Source: Nemertoderma westbladi (Eukaryota; Xenacoelomorpha; Nemertodermatida; Nemertodermatidae). From it: DNA of 22,053 nt. Shown here piece by piece: positions 9,640 to 18,700 of this stretch. A program made the position numbers and the translations under genes. The notes under the pieces were generated by a model, which searched no databases, was not told the DNA's origin, and worked only from the letters and a program-made list of their open reading frames with translations. The DNA lies in contig JAUCBJ010001206.1 of NCBI GenBank assembly GCA_032718475.1, positions 1 through 22,053 on the forward strand, written 5' to 3'. Position 1 is the first letter of the stretch. Each line of letters begins with the position of its first letter.

Positions 9640-9805
9640 CAAGACGGCACTAGCCTGGCTATTAGTCTTCTGTGGTGGTCGTCTCACACTATAAATTTTT
9701 TTCTTTCTTTTTTTTAAATATTGGTTAAATTTTATTAGTTAATGTTGTTAATATGTATTTAATATGTAACCAGCAGAAAGAAATAAATGTCAAGTATCAA
9801 GTATC
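9640..9805 (+). mobile_element. Probable LINE 3' tail fragment
   Basis: This stretch is T- and A-rich with AATAAA at 9782-9787. It ends in a short tandem tail (caagtat repeated twice), the style of 3' end seen in many LINEs that lack long poly(A). No protein motif supports it. Immediately after it, ctgtaacctgcccctttac (about 9806-9824) matches the start of the 68-bp module. Confidence 0.4.
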
Positions 9806-9969
9806 TGTAACCTGCCCCTTTACTAACCTGCCTGGTTTTGTTGGCCCCCAAACAGGATAATCCCGTATTTTGGAAATCTGCATCGCAAGCCTCCCTCGCT
9901 CAATTTATATTGCCGCTTATTATTAACTCTGAATAGCAAAGGATGCGGTTCTACAACTGGGAAGATTCA

Positions 9970-10375
9970 TTCTGGAATCGGAAAGAATGAGATCAGTATG
10001 CTATGGATATGGAACGTGTGGAAGTCATGATATGGAACGAATTACCTGTAAAAGTAGTTACTCCCCCAATATAAATGTTTTTAAAAGTCGGGTAAAAGAT
10101 ATTGATATTTTAAAATATTGTCTGTTTGTTAGAAATTTAGATTAATATCAGTTCACTTGCCTTATTTTATTTTTACTTTATTCGGTTATATTTTATATAA
10201 GTTTATACTGTATTAATGATTATGATTAGTATTTTTAATGATTGAACTATGTATATTTTGTTTGTCTATTTCTATTTAATGTATAATTGTCATCAGTTAG
10301 TGTTTTTGTAAACCTTGATGATGTTCTCCCTTGTTTTTAAATATTTTATTTAATAAAAGGTGAAATATAATAATA
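9970..10375 (+). mobile_element. 3' end of a third LINE (C-terminus and 3' UTR)
   Basis: The codons at 10033-10068 give WNELPVKVVTPP. After a one-base shift the sequence reads NVFKSRVKDIDI and ends at a TAA at 10143-10145. This matches the C-terminal signature W N x L P x x V V ... N x F K x R common to several LINE clades (CR1/jockey-like). An AT-rich 3' UTR follows with AATAAA at 10352-10357 and a short ataataata tail to about 10375. The 5' part is lost. Confidence 0.72.
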
Positions 10376-10652
10376 GTCCAGCAGTCTGTGCTTGAGGCTA
10401 GGCATAGGTGATAGGCCTATGTCAACAGTCGGCCAACCTTGTTTGTCAGCCTAAATCTGTAAATCAATACAGCAATACTGCAATAGGCCTACCGATACCG
10501 ATAAATCAAATGCTAAATCTCGTGGATGTGTTACCGGCAACTGAAGGTGAAGGTGGAAGGTCACCGTGGAGTGGACTCTTAGTCTAGCTCTATACATTCT
10601 GACATTCGACATATCTTCCAACTGAGTACCGGTACAGCAGTAGGGAATAACG
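10376..10652 (+). promoter_or_regulatory. Upstream region of cyclin J (5' UTR and promoter, undefined)
   Basis: This is the stretch between the LINE tail and the cyclin J start codon. It contains several taggcct and ccggta motifs. I cannot place a transcription start or a core promoter element. A LINE 3' end lying within 280 bp of the start codon leaves little room for an upstream regulatory region unless it extends into the transposon debris or there is an upstream non-coding exon. Confidence 0.35.
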
Positions 10653-10774
10653 ATGGAAGTTGTTGCTGAATGGTGGAAAACTCCACAGGCGGAGGAAGTC
10701 CATGAATTCTATAGAGGAATGGAGCAGAAACTTGATACTTATCGTGGTTCATCGAAACAGATAGCGAGTCGAAG
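10653..10774 (+). CDS. ccnj: Cyclin J, coding exon 1
   Basis: The ATG at 10653 opens 40 codons plus two bases: MEVVAEWWKTPQAEEVHEFY, then an R-rich end QIASR. The start ME..xxWW, the following alpha-helical stretch, the YRGSS segment and the terminal arginine align with the N-terminus of animal cyclin J. The exon ends CGAAG followed by the donor GTTGTA (10775). The split codon AG+G (Arg 41) is completed by the first base of exon 2, so the phase-2 junction is exact. Cyclin J is a poorly studied Cdk-associated cyclin, germline-linked in Drosophila. This exon is too short for simple ORF finders and was found by matching family and phase. The only doubt is whether a non-coding 5' exon precedes it. 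Confidence 0.88.
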
Positions 10775-11092
10775 GTTGTATTCTTGTTAGAGCAGTAGAT
10801 TAGCTGGTTGTTGAGTTATCAGGTTATGAGTTGTAGCTGTAGTGTAGGTCTAGCAGGCCTACTGTCTCACTGTTGTAGAGTCTAGTCAATTTTTAGTAGG
10901 GCTAACCGTACTGTTTACCGTTTTATTGGTCAGTCAGTCAGTTAAAAGATCTATTTTCTCACTTTTTATTTTACTGACTTACGGCAGTACCGGTACCGGC
11001 AGACCGGTAAGATTTGATGTGCAATGTCCATTTGTGATGATGATGTCCAATTGTAATAATTGTAATAATGTGTAATAATACACTATAAAACT
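10775..11092. other. Start of cyclin J intron 1; no gene seen
   Basis: Intron 1 runs from 10775 (donor GTTGTA) to 15555 (acceptor TTTTAG), 4,781 bp. This first part contains ccggtaccgg-like palindromic motifs near 10988-11000 and a run of taataat near 11055-11080. I see no gene. Confidence 0.55.
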
Positions 11093-11165
11093 GTAACCTT
11101 TTCTATTGTGTTTAGTTTATTGTTTTGGTTAAATAAACGTGCCACTGTCACCTGCTCCTTTTTCC
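11093..11165 (-). repeat. Diverged copy of the 68-bp module in cyclin J intron 1
   Basis: ctgtaaccttttct, then gtttattgttttggtta and cacctgctcctttt, match the module of the foldback elements in the same order, with substitutions. It flanks, on the left, the segment that contains the 38-bp palindrome. Confidence 0.75.
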
Positions 11166-11303
11166 GGGCGTGATTTTGCATGGGGAGTGAAAATTCTCTG
11201 TTACACCGGTTTAACCAGTATTGGTGTACAGGCAGACAGGTGTATAAACACAACCTGACCCTGACAACAGCTTCCATTAGAGATGTAGTCTCAGACCACA
11301 GAC

Positions 11304-11341
11304 CAAGGCGACCTTTACTAACGTTAGTAAAGGTCGCCTTG
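11304..11341. repeat. Perfect 38-bp palindrome without spacer
   Basis: Each 19-base arm begins caaggcgacctttactaac on its own strand, and the centre is aac|gtt at 11322/11323. Bases immediately outside do not pair. A perfect, spacerless palindrome of this length is not expected by chance and could extrude as a cruciform. It lies between two blocks of the 68-bp module. Confidence 0.97.
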
Positions 11342-11424
11342 CCACAGACTGACAGACTCATGTTGGCAACATTTTTAAAAATTTTTTCATTAACATTTTT
11401 TCTACTGACTGTCTGACCATATGG

Positions 11425-11570
11425 TTTCCCTCAATTGGTAAAGTGATCGTTTATTGTTTTGGTTAGAAAAGCCCGTCTGTGTAACCTTCTCTTTTCCCTC
11501 AATTGGTAAAGTGGCTGTTTATTGTTTTGGTTAGAAAAGCCTGCCTATGTAACCTGCTCCTTTCCCTACA
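11425..11570 (-). repeat. 68-bp module, two full tandem copies and a partial third in intron 1
   Basis: tttccctcaattggtaaagt occurs at 11425 and 11493, and tttccct again at 11561, exactly 68 bp apart. Each is followed by cgtttattgttttggttaga or a close variant. The period and sequence match the modules in foldback elements A and B. A decayed relative of those elements, lacking the GC-rich termini, may therefore sit here. Confidence 0.88.
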
Positions 11571-11624
11571 AAATGGTGAAATTAATTTGCATGCTTTGTA
11601 TTGTTTAATATTACCCAAACTTTC

Positions 11625-11697
11625 GTGTCTGCGAGGCGTACTCCAAAACGGAACCCAATATCCAATATTGGTTTATGTAGATAACAGCTCTCTAGTT
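11625..11697 (+). repeat. 73-bp direct repeat, copy 1
   Basis: The stretch starts gtgtctgcgaggcgtactcc, continues aaaacggaacccaatatcc, and ends gctctctagtt. It matches copy 2 at 11993-12066 with scattered substitutions. The two copies are in direct orientation about 368 bp apart. I could not connect it to a known family. Confidence 0.85.
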
Positions 11698-11787
11698 TAG
11701 GGTTTTTAAAAACAAATGTTTTTTTGTTTTTTTTTATTTATAAGAAACACTTGTTTTATTCTTAAATTATTACTTTTTCGCTCAAAT

Positions 11788-11818
11788 TTACTTTATTTTC
11801 CCTAGGGAAATAAAGTAA
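11788..11818. repeat. 31-bp near-palindrome
   Basis: The arms ttactttattt and aaataaagtaa enclose tccctaggg, whose core ccctaggg is itself palindromic. Only one central base is unpaired. It lies between the two copies of the 73-bp direct repeat. A second, weaker inverted pair (attttac ... gtaaaat) follows at about 11836-11870. Confidence 0.85.
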
Positions 11819-11992
11819 CCGATAGGATTGCATTGATTTTACTATTTTCCCGGCGAAAAAAAGTAAAATAAAATATTTTTGGTGGAATTTCTTAAATATT
11901 ATTAAATGTGTTAAAAGAAAATCGACGTAGAAAAGGTTTGTACGTAAATTGAGCAAAATCCATGCATGCGCTCAATAGTTATTACAACTTTA

Positions 11993-12066
11993 GTGTCTGC
12001 AAGGCGAACTCCAAAACGGAACTCAATATCCAATATTAGTTTATGTTGTTAAGCGGCTCTCTAGTT
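11993..12066 (+). repeat. 73-bp direct repeat, copy 2
   Basis: gtgtctgcaaggcgaactcc, then aaaacggaactcaatatcc, ending gctctctagtt. It corresponds to copy 1 at 11625-11697 with about ten differences and a small length change near gttgttaagcg. Confidence 0.85.
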
Positions 12067-12287
12067 ACGTAATAAATATTCGAGAACATATAAATGATTT
12101 AACATTGAGTAAGGCAGCATTAGGAGTTGATGGGATGGGTACAGTAATTTAAATTGTAGTACCGGTAACTATGGAAGCAATATAGTTAAATACTATAGTT
12201 CAATTTATTTTGTACCACTATATATATCGCTGTACGTTTTATTAAAGAATTAAGCAACAAAAGAGTCCCAAATTAACAATAAAATTA
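12067..12287. other. Intron 1, no gene seen
   Basis: AT-rich spacer without coding or repeat signals I can support. Confidence 0.5.
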
Positions 12288-12425
12288 TTTATTACATGAG
12301 AAAAAAACGTTGAACAATTTTTTTTCAATATTCTCTCGACCCTTTATTAACCTCGCGGACGCTCGGTAAATAAAATGCCTCGAGAATAATGAAAAAAAAG
12401 TTCTACTTTTTTCCCATGTAATAAA
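12288..12425. mobile_element. MITE-like element 1 (138 bp)
   Basis: The ends are TTTATTACATG and CATGTAATAAA, a perfect 11-bp terminal inverted repeat. Beyond it the inverted similarity continues imperfectly inwards (gagaaaaaaacgttgaac against the complement of gttctacttttttc, and atattctctcga against tcgagaataat). The whole element can fold back on itself. No coding capacity. A shortened relative lies at 15214-15270. Confidence 0.8.
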
Positions 12426-12482
12426 TACTTATTTTTATATGTTTATCTTTTGTTTTTATTATTTGGACCTACCGGTAGTTTG

Positions 12483-14450
12483 AGCACAAAAAAGCACATC
12501 AGACTATGTAGCTCTCTAAAAACCAGCACAAAAAAGCACTATCAGACTATATAGCTCTCTAAAAACCAGCACAAAAAAGCACTATCAGACTATATAGCTC
12601 TCTAAAAACCAGCACAAAAAAGCACATCAGACTATGTAGCTCTCTAAAAACCAGCACAAAAAAGCACATCAGACTATATAGCTCTCTAAAAACCAGCACA
12701 AAAAAGCACTATCAGACTATATAGCTCTCTAAAAACCAGCACAAAAAAGCACTATCAGACTATATAGCTCTCTAAAAACCAGCACAAAAAGGCACTATCA
12801 GACTATATAGCTCTCTAAAAACCAGCACAAAAAGGCACTATCAGACTATATAGCTCTCTAAAAACCAGCACAAAAAGGCACTATCAGACTATATAGCTCT
12901 CTAAAAACCAGCACAAAAAAGCACATCAGACTATGTAGCTCTCTAAAAACCAGCACAAAAAAGCACTATCAGACTATATAGCTCTCTAAAAACCAGCACA
13001 AAAAAGCACATCAGACTATGTAGCTCTCTAAAAACCAGCACAAAAAAGCACTATCAGACTATATAGCTCTCTAAAAACCAGCACAAAAAAGCACATCAGA
13101 CTATGTAGCTCTCTAAAAACCAGCACAAAAAAGCACATCAGACTATGTAGCTCTCTAAAAACCAGCACAAAAAGGCACTATCAGACTATATAGCTCTCTA
13201 AAAACCAGCACAAAAAAGCACTATCAGACTATATAGCTCTCTAAAAACCAGCACAAAAAAGCACATCAGACTATGTAGCTCTCTAAAAACCAGCACAAAA
13301 AAGCACATCAGACTATATAGCTCTCTAAAAACCAGCACAAAAAAGCACTATCAGACTATATAGCTCTCTAAAAACCAGCACAAAAAAGCACTATCAGACT
13401 ATATAGCTCTCTAAAAACCAGCACAAAAAGGCACTATCAGACTATATAGCTCTCTAAAAACCAGCACAAAAAGGCACTATCAGACTATATAGCTCTCTAA
13501 AAACCAGCACAAAAAGGCACTATCAGACTATATAGCTCTCTAAAAACCAGCACAAAAAAGCACATCAGACTATGTAGCTCTCTAAAAACCAGCACAAAAA
13601 AGCACTATCAGACTATATAGCTCTCTAAAAACCAGCACAAAAAAGCACATCAGACTATGTAGCTCTCTAAAAACCAGCACAAAAAAGCACTATCAGACTA
13701 TATAGCTCTCTAAAAACCAGCACAAAAAAGCACATCAGACTATGTAGCTCTCTAAAAACCAGCACAAAAAAGCACATCAGACTATGTAGCTCTCTAAAAA
13801 CCAGCACAAAAAAGCACTATCAGACTATATAGCTCTCTAAAAACCAGCACAAAAAAGCACATCAGACTATGTAGCTCTCTAAAAACCAGCACAAAAAAGC
13901 ACATCAGACTATGTAGCTCTCTAAAAACCAGCACAAAAAAGCACATCAGACTATGTAGCTCTCTAAAAACCAGCACAAAAAAGCACATCAGACTATGTAG
14001 CTCTCTAAAAACCAGCACAAAAAAGCACATCAGACTATATAGCTCTCTAAAAACCAGCACAAAAAAGCACTATCAGACTATATAGCTCTCTAAAAACCAG
14101 CACAAAAAAGCACATCAGACTATGTAGCTCTCTAAAAACCAGCACAAAAAAGCACATCAGACTATATAGCTCTCTAAAAACCAGCACAAAAAAGCACTAT
14201 CAGACTATATAGCTCTCTAAAAACCAGCACAAAAAAGCACATCAGACTATATAGCTCTCTAAAAACCAGCACAAAAAAGCACTATCAGACTATATAGCTC
14301 TCTAAAAACCAGCACAAAAAGGCACTATCAGACTATATAGCTCTCTAAAAACCAGCACAAAAAGGCACTATCAGACTATATAGCTCTCTAAAAACCAGCA
14401 CAAAAAGGCACTATCAGACTATATAGCTCTCTAAAAACCAGCACAAAAAA
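12483..14450 (+). repeat. Minisatellite 2: 42/43-bp unit, 46 copies plus a partial unit
   Basis: Units run agcacaaaaaagcac, then tatcagactatatagctctc (43 bp) or the shorter form with catcagactatgtagctctc (42 bp), then taaaaacc. Four variants occur: A (42 bp, ...catcagactatg), B (43 bp), C (B with aaaaagg for aaaaaag) and D (42 bp ending actatat). Units 3-16 and 18-31 carry the same variant order (B A D B B C C C A B A B A A), at an offset of 639 bp. The array lies inside intron 1 of cyclin J. Degraded cagcacaaaa copies continue to about 14535. Confidence 0.96.
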
Positions 14451-15213
14451 GTTGGCCTACTATCCTATAGTTCACAAAAAAAACAGCACAAAAACGTTTG
14501 GGCACGAAAAGATAGAAAAGCACAATAGGCATAGTTCATTATGTAGTACATAAGGTCTCAATTTATTAGTCATGTTCTCGACTATTCTTGAGATCTTGAC
14601 TATTCCCCAATCCAGATCAGTCTCCTCACAACCGTTCTCATCCTCATCACGCACCTCATTGTTCTGCTTACCACTCCAGTCGGCGAAAAGTTCAAATTCA
14701 AACTGATTTAAAACGTTTTTCTAATTTCAACTCTAAAATGGCTGAAGGCCCCCAATGTGTTACAGAATGGGTGTTTTTATTGTTTTTATGGATGTAGCTC
14801 GAAAAATAAACCCTCATTACCGATGGAATAAAAACTTTCACCTTTCTTTGGCTATATTTTTTTAAAATTTATGTGAATTAACATTTTGAAATTAGCTGAA
14901 ATACTACTGGAATATATTCGACCTATTAAATTACCGCTGTAAGTCAAAATTATTATATAATGGAATAATGGATTCCCTGAATGGGATTCTACCGCACTAT
15001 TTCCAACAGTCCAAACTCTAAACCTACTCCAAAAGTTCAGTATAAACAAGTTGAATTAAAAAAAGGTCGAATTTTCAACCCAGTTGAAAATATAAATTCT
15101 CCTCGACTGCAGCACTCCCCCCCCCCCCCCCCCCCCCCCTTAGTCCTCCTCGCCACTCCACACTCTCCTCATGGCCATCTTCCTTTAAAATAAAAAAATA
15201 AAATAAAATTACG
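14451..15213. other. Intron 1, no gene seen; includes a 23-bp poly-C tract
   Basis: The beginning holds degraded relatives of the minisatellite 2 unit (aacagcacaaaaacg, gaaaagcacaatagg). Nothing else resembles a gene. The short open frames in this stretch have no family motif. A run of 23 C residues occupies 15117-15139. Confidence 0.55.
15117..15139 (+). repeat. Homopolymer C tract (23 bp)
   Basis: Twenty-three consecutive C residues. On the minus strand the G run could form a G-quadruplex. Tract length in the assembly may be unreliable. Confidence 0.9.
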
Positions 15214-15270
15214 TATTACATGGGAAAAACACATTGAACATTTTTATAAATATTCTCTCGATGTAATAAA
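15214..15270. mobile_element. Shortened MITE-like element 2
   Basis: tattacatgggaaaaacaca at the left and tattctctcgatgtaataaa at the right match the left arm of MITE-like element 1 followed directly by the terminal inverted repeat, as if the middle and right arm were deleted. It lies in the same intron, about 2.9 kb downstream. Confidence 0.7.
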
Positions 15271-15555
15271 TAATTATTATTTTGGATTACCTACAACCTC
15301 ACCACTCCATCGTCATCGGTAGACCTACCAACAAAACAAACCAATTGAAGACTATCTAAACTCTGCCTCACCTAGTCTCATCACTAGGCCTCATCGGCCA
15401 ACTCTGTTTCAGATTTCAACGCGATTTGTTTATGTTGTGTAGCAACTAGCAACCATATAGGTCCTTTGTTAATATTATTTATATTATATAAATAAATTGT
15501 TTCCTTTTTCATTGAAACGCGGAACAATTTACCACAACATATTTATCTGTTTTAG
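15271..15555. other. 3' end of cyclin J intron 1
   Basis: No gene. The intron ends atttatctgttttag at 15555, a pyrimidine-rich acceptor. That junction restores both the phase and the cyclin J alignment. Confidence 0.7.
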
Positions 15556-15713
15556 GTTTCTAGTTGATTGGATCAGCACAATATGTGAGAAAAGAAATAT
15601 CAACTCGAACGGCCACCAACTGGCTGTTTATCTTTTAGACAACATTATGGACACCTGTGAGATACAGGAGGCTCATCTGCATCTTGTCGCTGTCTGTTGT
15701 CTGTCTATCGCCT
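15556..15713 (+). CDS. ccnj: Cyclin J, coding exon 2 (first half of the cyclin box)
   Basis: The first base completes Arg 41. Then come 52 codons (residues 42-93) and one base of codon 94. FLVDWISTICEK is the position of the conserved cyclin-box first helix. QLAVYLLDNIMD and LHLVAVCCLSIA align very closely with cyclin J of other animals. The exon ends GCCT followed by GTTAGT. Joined to exon 3, codon 94 is T+GT (Cys), followed by KYEE, the cyclin-box lysine and glutamate that contact the Cdk. In the genome the exon frame meets TAG at 15716-15718, so splicing here is required. The last 28 nt (15686-15713) are also the first part of unit 1 of the 45-bp array that fills intron 2. Confidence 0.95.
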
Positions 15714-18700
15714 GTTAGTACTGAGAGCTGGTCGCTGTCTGTTGTCTGTCTATCGCCTGTTAGTACTGAGAGCTGGTCGCTGTCTGTTGTCTGTCTATCG
15801 CCTGTTAGTACTGAGAGCTGGTCGCTGTCTGTTGTCTGTCTATTGCCTGTTAGTACTGAGAGCTGGTCGCTGTCTGTTGTCTGTCTATCACCTGTTAGTA
15901 CTGACAGCTGGTCGCTGTCTGTTGTCTGTCTATCGTCTGTTAGTACTGAGAGCTGGTCGCTGTATGTTGTCTGTCTATCACCTGTTAGTACTGACAGCTG
16001 GTCGCTGTCTGTTGTCTGTCTATCGCCTGTTAGTACTGAGAGCTGGTCGCTGTCTGTTGTCTGTCTATCGTCTGTTAGTACTGAGAGCTGGTCGCTGTCT
16101 GTTGTCTGTCTATCGTCTGTTAGTACTGAGAGCTGGTCGCTGTCTGTTGTCTGTCTATCGTCTGTTAGTACTGAGAGCTGGTCGCTGTCTGTTGTCTGTC
16201 TATCGTCTGTTAGTACTGAGAGCTGGTCGCTGTCTGTTGTCTGTCTATCGTCTGTTAGTACTGAGAGCTGGTCGCTGTCTGTTGTCTGTCTATCGTCTGT
16301 TAGTACTGACAGCTGGTCGCTGTCTGTTGTCTGTCTACCGTTTGTTAGTACTGAGAGCTGGTCGCTGTCTGTTGTCTGTCTATCGTCTGTTAGTACTGAG
16401 AGCTGGTCGCTGTCTGTTGTCTGTCTATCGCCTGTTAGTACTGAGAGCTGGTCGCTGTCTGTTGTCTGTCTATCGTCTCTTAGTACTGAGAGCTGGTCGC
16501 TGTCTGTTGTCTGTCTATCGTCTGTTAGTACTGAGAGCTGGTCGCTGTCTGTTGTCTGTCTATCGCCTGTTAGTACTGAGAGCTGGTCGCTGTCTGTTGT
16601 CTGTCTATCGTCTGTTAGTACTGAGAGCTGGTCGCTGTCTGTTGTCTGTCTATCGTCTGTTAGTACTGAGAGCTGGTCGCTGTCTGTTGTCTGTCTATCG
16701 CCTGTTAGTACTGAGAGCTGGTCGCTGTCTGTTGTCTGTCTATCGTCTGTTAGTACTGAGAGCTGGTCGCTGTCTGTTGTCTGTCTATCACCTGTTAGTA
16801 CTGACAGCTGGTCGCTGTCTGTTGTCTGTCTATCGCCTGTTAGTACTGAGAGCTGGTCGCTGTCTGTTGTCTGTCTATCGTCTGTTAGTACTGAGAGCTG
16901 GTCGCTGTCTGTTGTCTGTCTATTGCCTGTTAGTACTGAGAGCTGGTCGCTGTCTGTTGTCTGTCTATCACCTGTTAGTACTGACAGCTGGTCGCTGTCT
17001 GTTGTCTGTCTATCGTCTGTTAGTACTGAGAGCTGGTCGCTGTCTGTTGTCTGTCTATCACCTGTTAGTACTGACAGCTGGTCGCTGTCTGTTGTCTGTC
17101 TATCGCCTGTTAGTACTGAGAGCTGGTCGCTGTCTGTTGTCTGTCTATCGTCTGTTAGTACTGAGAGCTGGTCGCTGTCTGTTGTCTGTCTATCGTCTGT
17201 TAGTACTGAGAGCTGGTCGCTGTCTGTTGTCTGTCTATCGTCTGTTAGTACTGAGAGCTGGTCGCTGTCTGTTGTCTGTCTATCGTCTGTTAGTACTGAG
17301 AGCTGGTCGCTGTCTGTTGTCTGTCTATCGTCTGTTAGTACTGAGAGCTGGTCGCTGTCTGTTGTCTGTCTATCGTCTGTTAGTACTGACAGCTGGTCGC
17401 TGTCTGTTGTCTGTCTACCGTTTGTTAGTACTGAGAGCTGGTCGCTGTCTGTTGTCTGTCTATCGTCTGTTAGTACTGAGAGCTGGTCGCTGTCTGTTGT
17501 CTGTCTATCGCCTGTTAGTACTGAGAGCTGGTCGCTGTCTGTTGTCTGTCTATCGTCTCTTAGTACTGAGAGCTGGTCGCTGTCTGTTGTCTGTCTATCG
17601 TCTGTTAGTACTGAGAGCTGGTCGCTGTCTGTTGTCTGTCTATCGCCTGTTAGTACTGAGAGCTGGTCGCTGTCTGTTGTCTGTCTATCGTCTGTTAGTA
17701 CTGAGAGCTGGTCGCTGTCTGTTGTCTGTCTATCGTCTGTTAGTACTGAGAGCTGGTCGCTGTCTGTTGTCTGTCTATCACCTGTTAGTACTGACAGCTG
17801 GTCGCTGTCTGTTGTCTGTCTATCGCCTGTTAGTACTGAGAGCTGGTCGCTGTCTGTTGTCTGTCTATCGTCTGTTAGTACTGAGAGCTGGTCGCTGTCT
17901 GTTGTCTGTCTATCGCCTGTTAGTACTGAGAGCTGGTCGCTGTCTGTTGTCTGTCTATCACCTGTTAGTACTGAGAGCTGGTCGCTGTCTGTTGTCTGTC
18001 TATCGCCTGTTAGTACTGAGAGCTGGTCGCTGTCTGTTGTCTGTCTATCGTCTGTTAGTACTGAGAGCTGGTCGCTGTCTGTTGTCTGTCTATCGTCTGT
18101 TAGTACTGAGAGCTGGTCGCTGTCTGTTGTCTGTCTATCGCCTGTTAGTACTGAGAGCTGGTCGCTGTCTGTTGTCTGTCTATCGTCTGTTAGTACTGAG
18201 AGCTGGTCGCTGTCTGTTGTCTGTCTATCACCTGTTAGTACTGACAGCTGGTCGCTGTCTGTTGTCTGTCTATCACCTCTTAGTACTGAGAGCTGGTCGC
18301 TGTCTGTTGTCTGTCTATCGTCTGTTAGTACTGAGAGCTGGTCGCTGTCTGTTGTCTGTCTATCGCCTGTTAGTACTGAGAGCTGGTCGCTGTCTGTTGT
18401 CTGTCTATCGTCTGTTAGTACTGAGAGCTGGTCGCTGTCTGTTGTCTGTCTATCGCCTGTTAGTACTGAGAGCTGGTCGCTGTCTGTTGTCTGTCTATCG
18501 TCTGTTAGTACTGAGAGCTGGTCGCTGTCTGTTGTCTGTCTATCGCCTGTTAGTACTGAGAGCTGGTCGCTGTCTGTTGTCTGTCTATCGTCTGTTAGTA
18601 CTGAGAGCTGGTCGCTGTCTGTTGTCTGTCTATCGCCTGTTAGTACTGAGAGCTGGTCGCTGTCTGTTGTCTGTCTATCGTCTGTTAGTACTGAGAGCTG

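Noticed and set aside
11083-11416. Open frames on both strands around the 38-bp palindrome
   Set aside because: Overlapping plus and minus frames without family motifs. The region is repeat-derived intron sequence.
13794-14060. Minus-strand open frame of 14-residue repeats in minisatellite 2
   Set aside because: It exists only where several 42-bp units (divisible by three) follow each other. The 43-bp units break it. Not a gene.
12483-14450. Possible CRISPR array
   Set aside because: The repeats are directly adjacent, with no unique spacers, and lie in an intron of an animal gene. It is a minisatellite.
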